From G963676655 sp963676655 (GTDB taxonomy: Bacteria > Verrucomicrobiota > Lentisphaeria > Victivallales > Victivallaceae): DNA of 64,000 bases. The position numbers were made by a program, and so were the translations under genes. Positions within the stretch are counted from its first letter, which is position 1. The number at the start of each line of letters is the position of its first letter. Shown piece by piece: positions 63,444-64,000 of the stretch. A model generated the notes under the pieces. That model did not search any database and was not told the origin of the DNA. It saw only the letters and a list, made by a program, of their open reading frames with translations. Location of the stretch: contig CAXXKX010000005.1 in assembly GCA_963676655.2 (NCBI GenBank), positions 372,001-436,000 of the forward strand, given 5' to 3'.

Positions 63444-63548
63444 CGCAAAAAAATATTTACTCTTCGGTAGGTGCTATGTTAAATAAAGTAGACTGATTCC
63501 TCAGACGACCGTATATTAATGTATACGTCGTAAGGTTGTTAATTAACC
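63444..63548. other. Short gap before the repeat field
   Basis: No gene or terminator is recognised. The sequence is AT-rich and runs into the palindromic repeats. Confidence 0.3.
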
Positions 63549-64000
63549 GGCTCGGGAATATTTGCCTTTTGCTGCCGTAGTTTGCGTTCTCCGAACGCAA
63601 GTAACAATGACCCGCTCGGAAACGTTTGCCATTTGCTTCCGTAGTTTGCGTTATCCGAACGCAAGTAACAATGACCAGCTCGGAAATATTTTGCCATTTG
63701 CGCTCGGAGAGCGCAAGCTACCATCTTCGCCAGTCTCATCGAGACCTGGCGCTACTGCCCGCACACGGGCTTATTCAGTAGGGCTGCTTTCGATGAAAGC
63801 GCCAGGATGCAACAGCATCCCACCCTCGTGCTTATTCTTCAGTCACTGATTGACGTTCATGACCATTACTTACGTTTCCCGCCGGTCTCATCGAGACCTG
63901 GCTCTACTGGGAACGTTGCAATTTGCTTCCGTAGTGTGCGTTCTCCGAACGCAAGTGACAATGACCGGTTAGGGAACATTTGCCATTTGCGCTCGGAGAG
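63549..64000 (+). repeat. Field of palindromic 63-bp repeats
   Basis: Two near-tandem units of about 63 bases (63549-63612 and 63613-63676) read GCTCGG-GAATATTTGCC, GTAGTTTGCGTTCTCCGAAC, GCAAGTAACAATGACC. A third, partial unit follows, and another appears at 63907-63970, with a fifth running off the window. Each carries a perfect palindrome, either TTGCGTTC-tcc-GAACGCAA or TTGCGCTC-gga-GAGCGCAA. The stems are conserved as pairs although the bases differ. Other hairpins lie between (GGATGC-aaca-GCATCC, GCTTTC-gat-GAAAGC). Confidence 0.85.
63816..63910 (+). repeat. Dispersed repeat, copy 2 (GGTCTC-GAGACC hairpin family)
   Basis: This matches 25782-25873 in the same orientation: TCCCACCC, TTCTTCAGTCA, ATTGACGTT, CTTACGTTTCCCGCCGGTCT and CATCGAGACC. 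A third partial hairpin of the same kind, AGTCTCATCGAGACCTGGCG, lies at 63732-63751. Confidence 0.75.

Noticed and set aside
63549..64000. CRISPR array
   Set aside because: Units are about 63 bases and nearly contiguous, carry palindromes, and are not separated by unique spacers of uniform length.
1..64000. tRNA or rRNA genes
   Set aside because: No T-loop GGTTCRA context with matching acceptor stem and no conserved rRNA segment was noticed. A covariance-model scan would be decisive.

Overview
The window looks like a chromosomal segment from a polysaccharide-degrading bacterium of the Planctomycetota-Verrucomicrobiota-Chlamydiota group, most likely Lentisphaerota (Victivallis-like). This is inferred from style, not from a marker gene. 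The signs are several type II pseudopilin-like genes with the [20 protein letters not shown] start sitting beside secreted carbohydrate-active enzymes, GntR/LacI hybrid regulators, a DUF4838 glycosidase, SpoIIE-type phosphatases and many palindromic REP-like repeats. No rRNA, tRNA or CRISPR array was found.

Layout. 1-6.1 kb: the end of an unknown gene, a B12-dependent ribonucleotide reductase (nrdJ) behind two NrdR boxes, a REP-associated (Y1/HUH) transposase and a secreted SGNH hydrolase. 6.1-15 kb, minus strand: a catabolic locus with a GntR/LacI-type regulator, a pseudopilin, a LamG protein, a clan GH-A glycosidase, an alpha/alpha-toroid enzyme and a beta-propeller protein of oligogalacturonate-lyase type. 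15-24.2 kb, plus strand: a complete tryptophan operon (trpE-G-D-C-FB-A) preceded by what reads as a classical ribosome-mediated attenuator with a Trp-rich leader peptide. It is followed by a structured MITE-like repeat, an AbrB/Doc-type toxin-antitoxin pair and a DAHP synthase with a doubled N-terminal regulatory domain. 24.4-29.6 kb: accessory DNA with a decayed pseudopilin gene, REP-like repeats, small membrane proteins, a lipoprotein-like signal peptidase with Thr in place of Ser, and a candidate small RNA. 29.6-36.2 kb, minus strand: a tightly coupled operon of two Cache-HAMP-PP2C phosphatases, an alpha/beta hydrolase, a PstS-like binding protein and a protein that may be caspase-like.

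36.2-43.2 kb: a DUF1015 protein, a Sel1-repeat lipoprotein, a YugP-type membrane zinc peptidase, a DUF4838 glycosidase and a D-2-hydroxyacid dehydrogenase. 43.3-52.4 kb: two divergent sugar loci, one with a regulator, a pseudopilin and a 1,218-residue heparinase/alginate-lyase-like enzyme, the other with a regulator and a GH42 beta-galactosidase. The operator region between them is rich in repeats. 52.9-54.3 kb: an IS4-type transposase. 54.6-61.9 kb: two very large modular proteins without visible signal peptides. One has a C10 (streptopain-like) peptidase domain, 12 FN3 repeats and two pre-peptidase-C-like modules. The other has five copies of the same module. 62.4 kb to the end: an M14-type zinc peptidase and then a field of palindromic repeats.

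The strongest candidates for something undescribed are the trp attenuator (outside the phyla where such leaders are usually described), the trpF-trpB fusion with an apparent internal trpB start, the five-gene phosphatase operon, and the shared C-terminal module of the two large proteins as a possible export signal.
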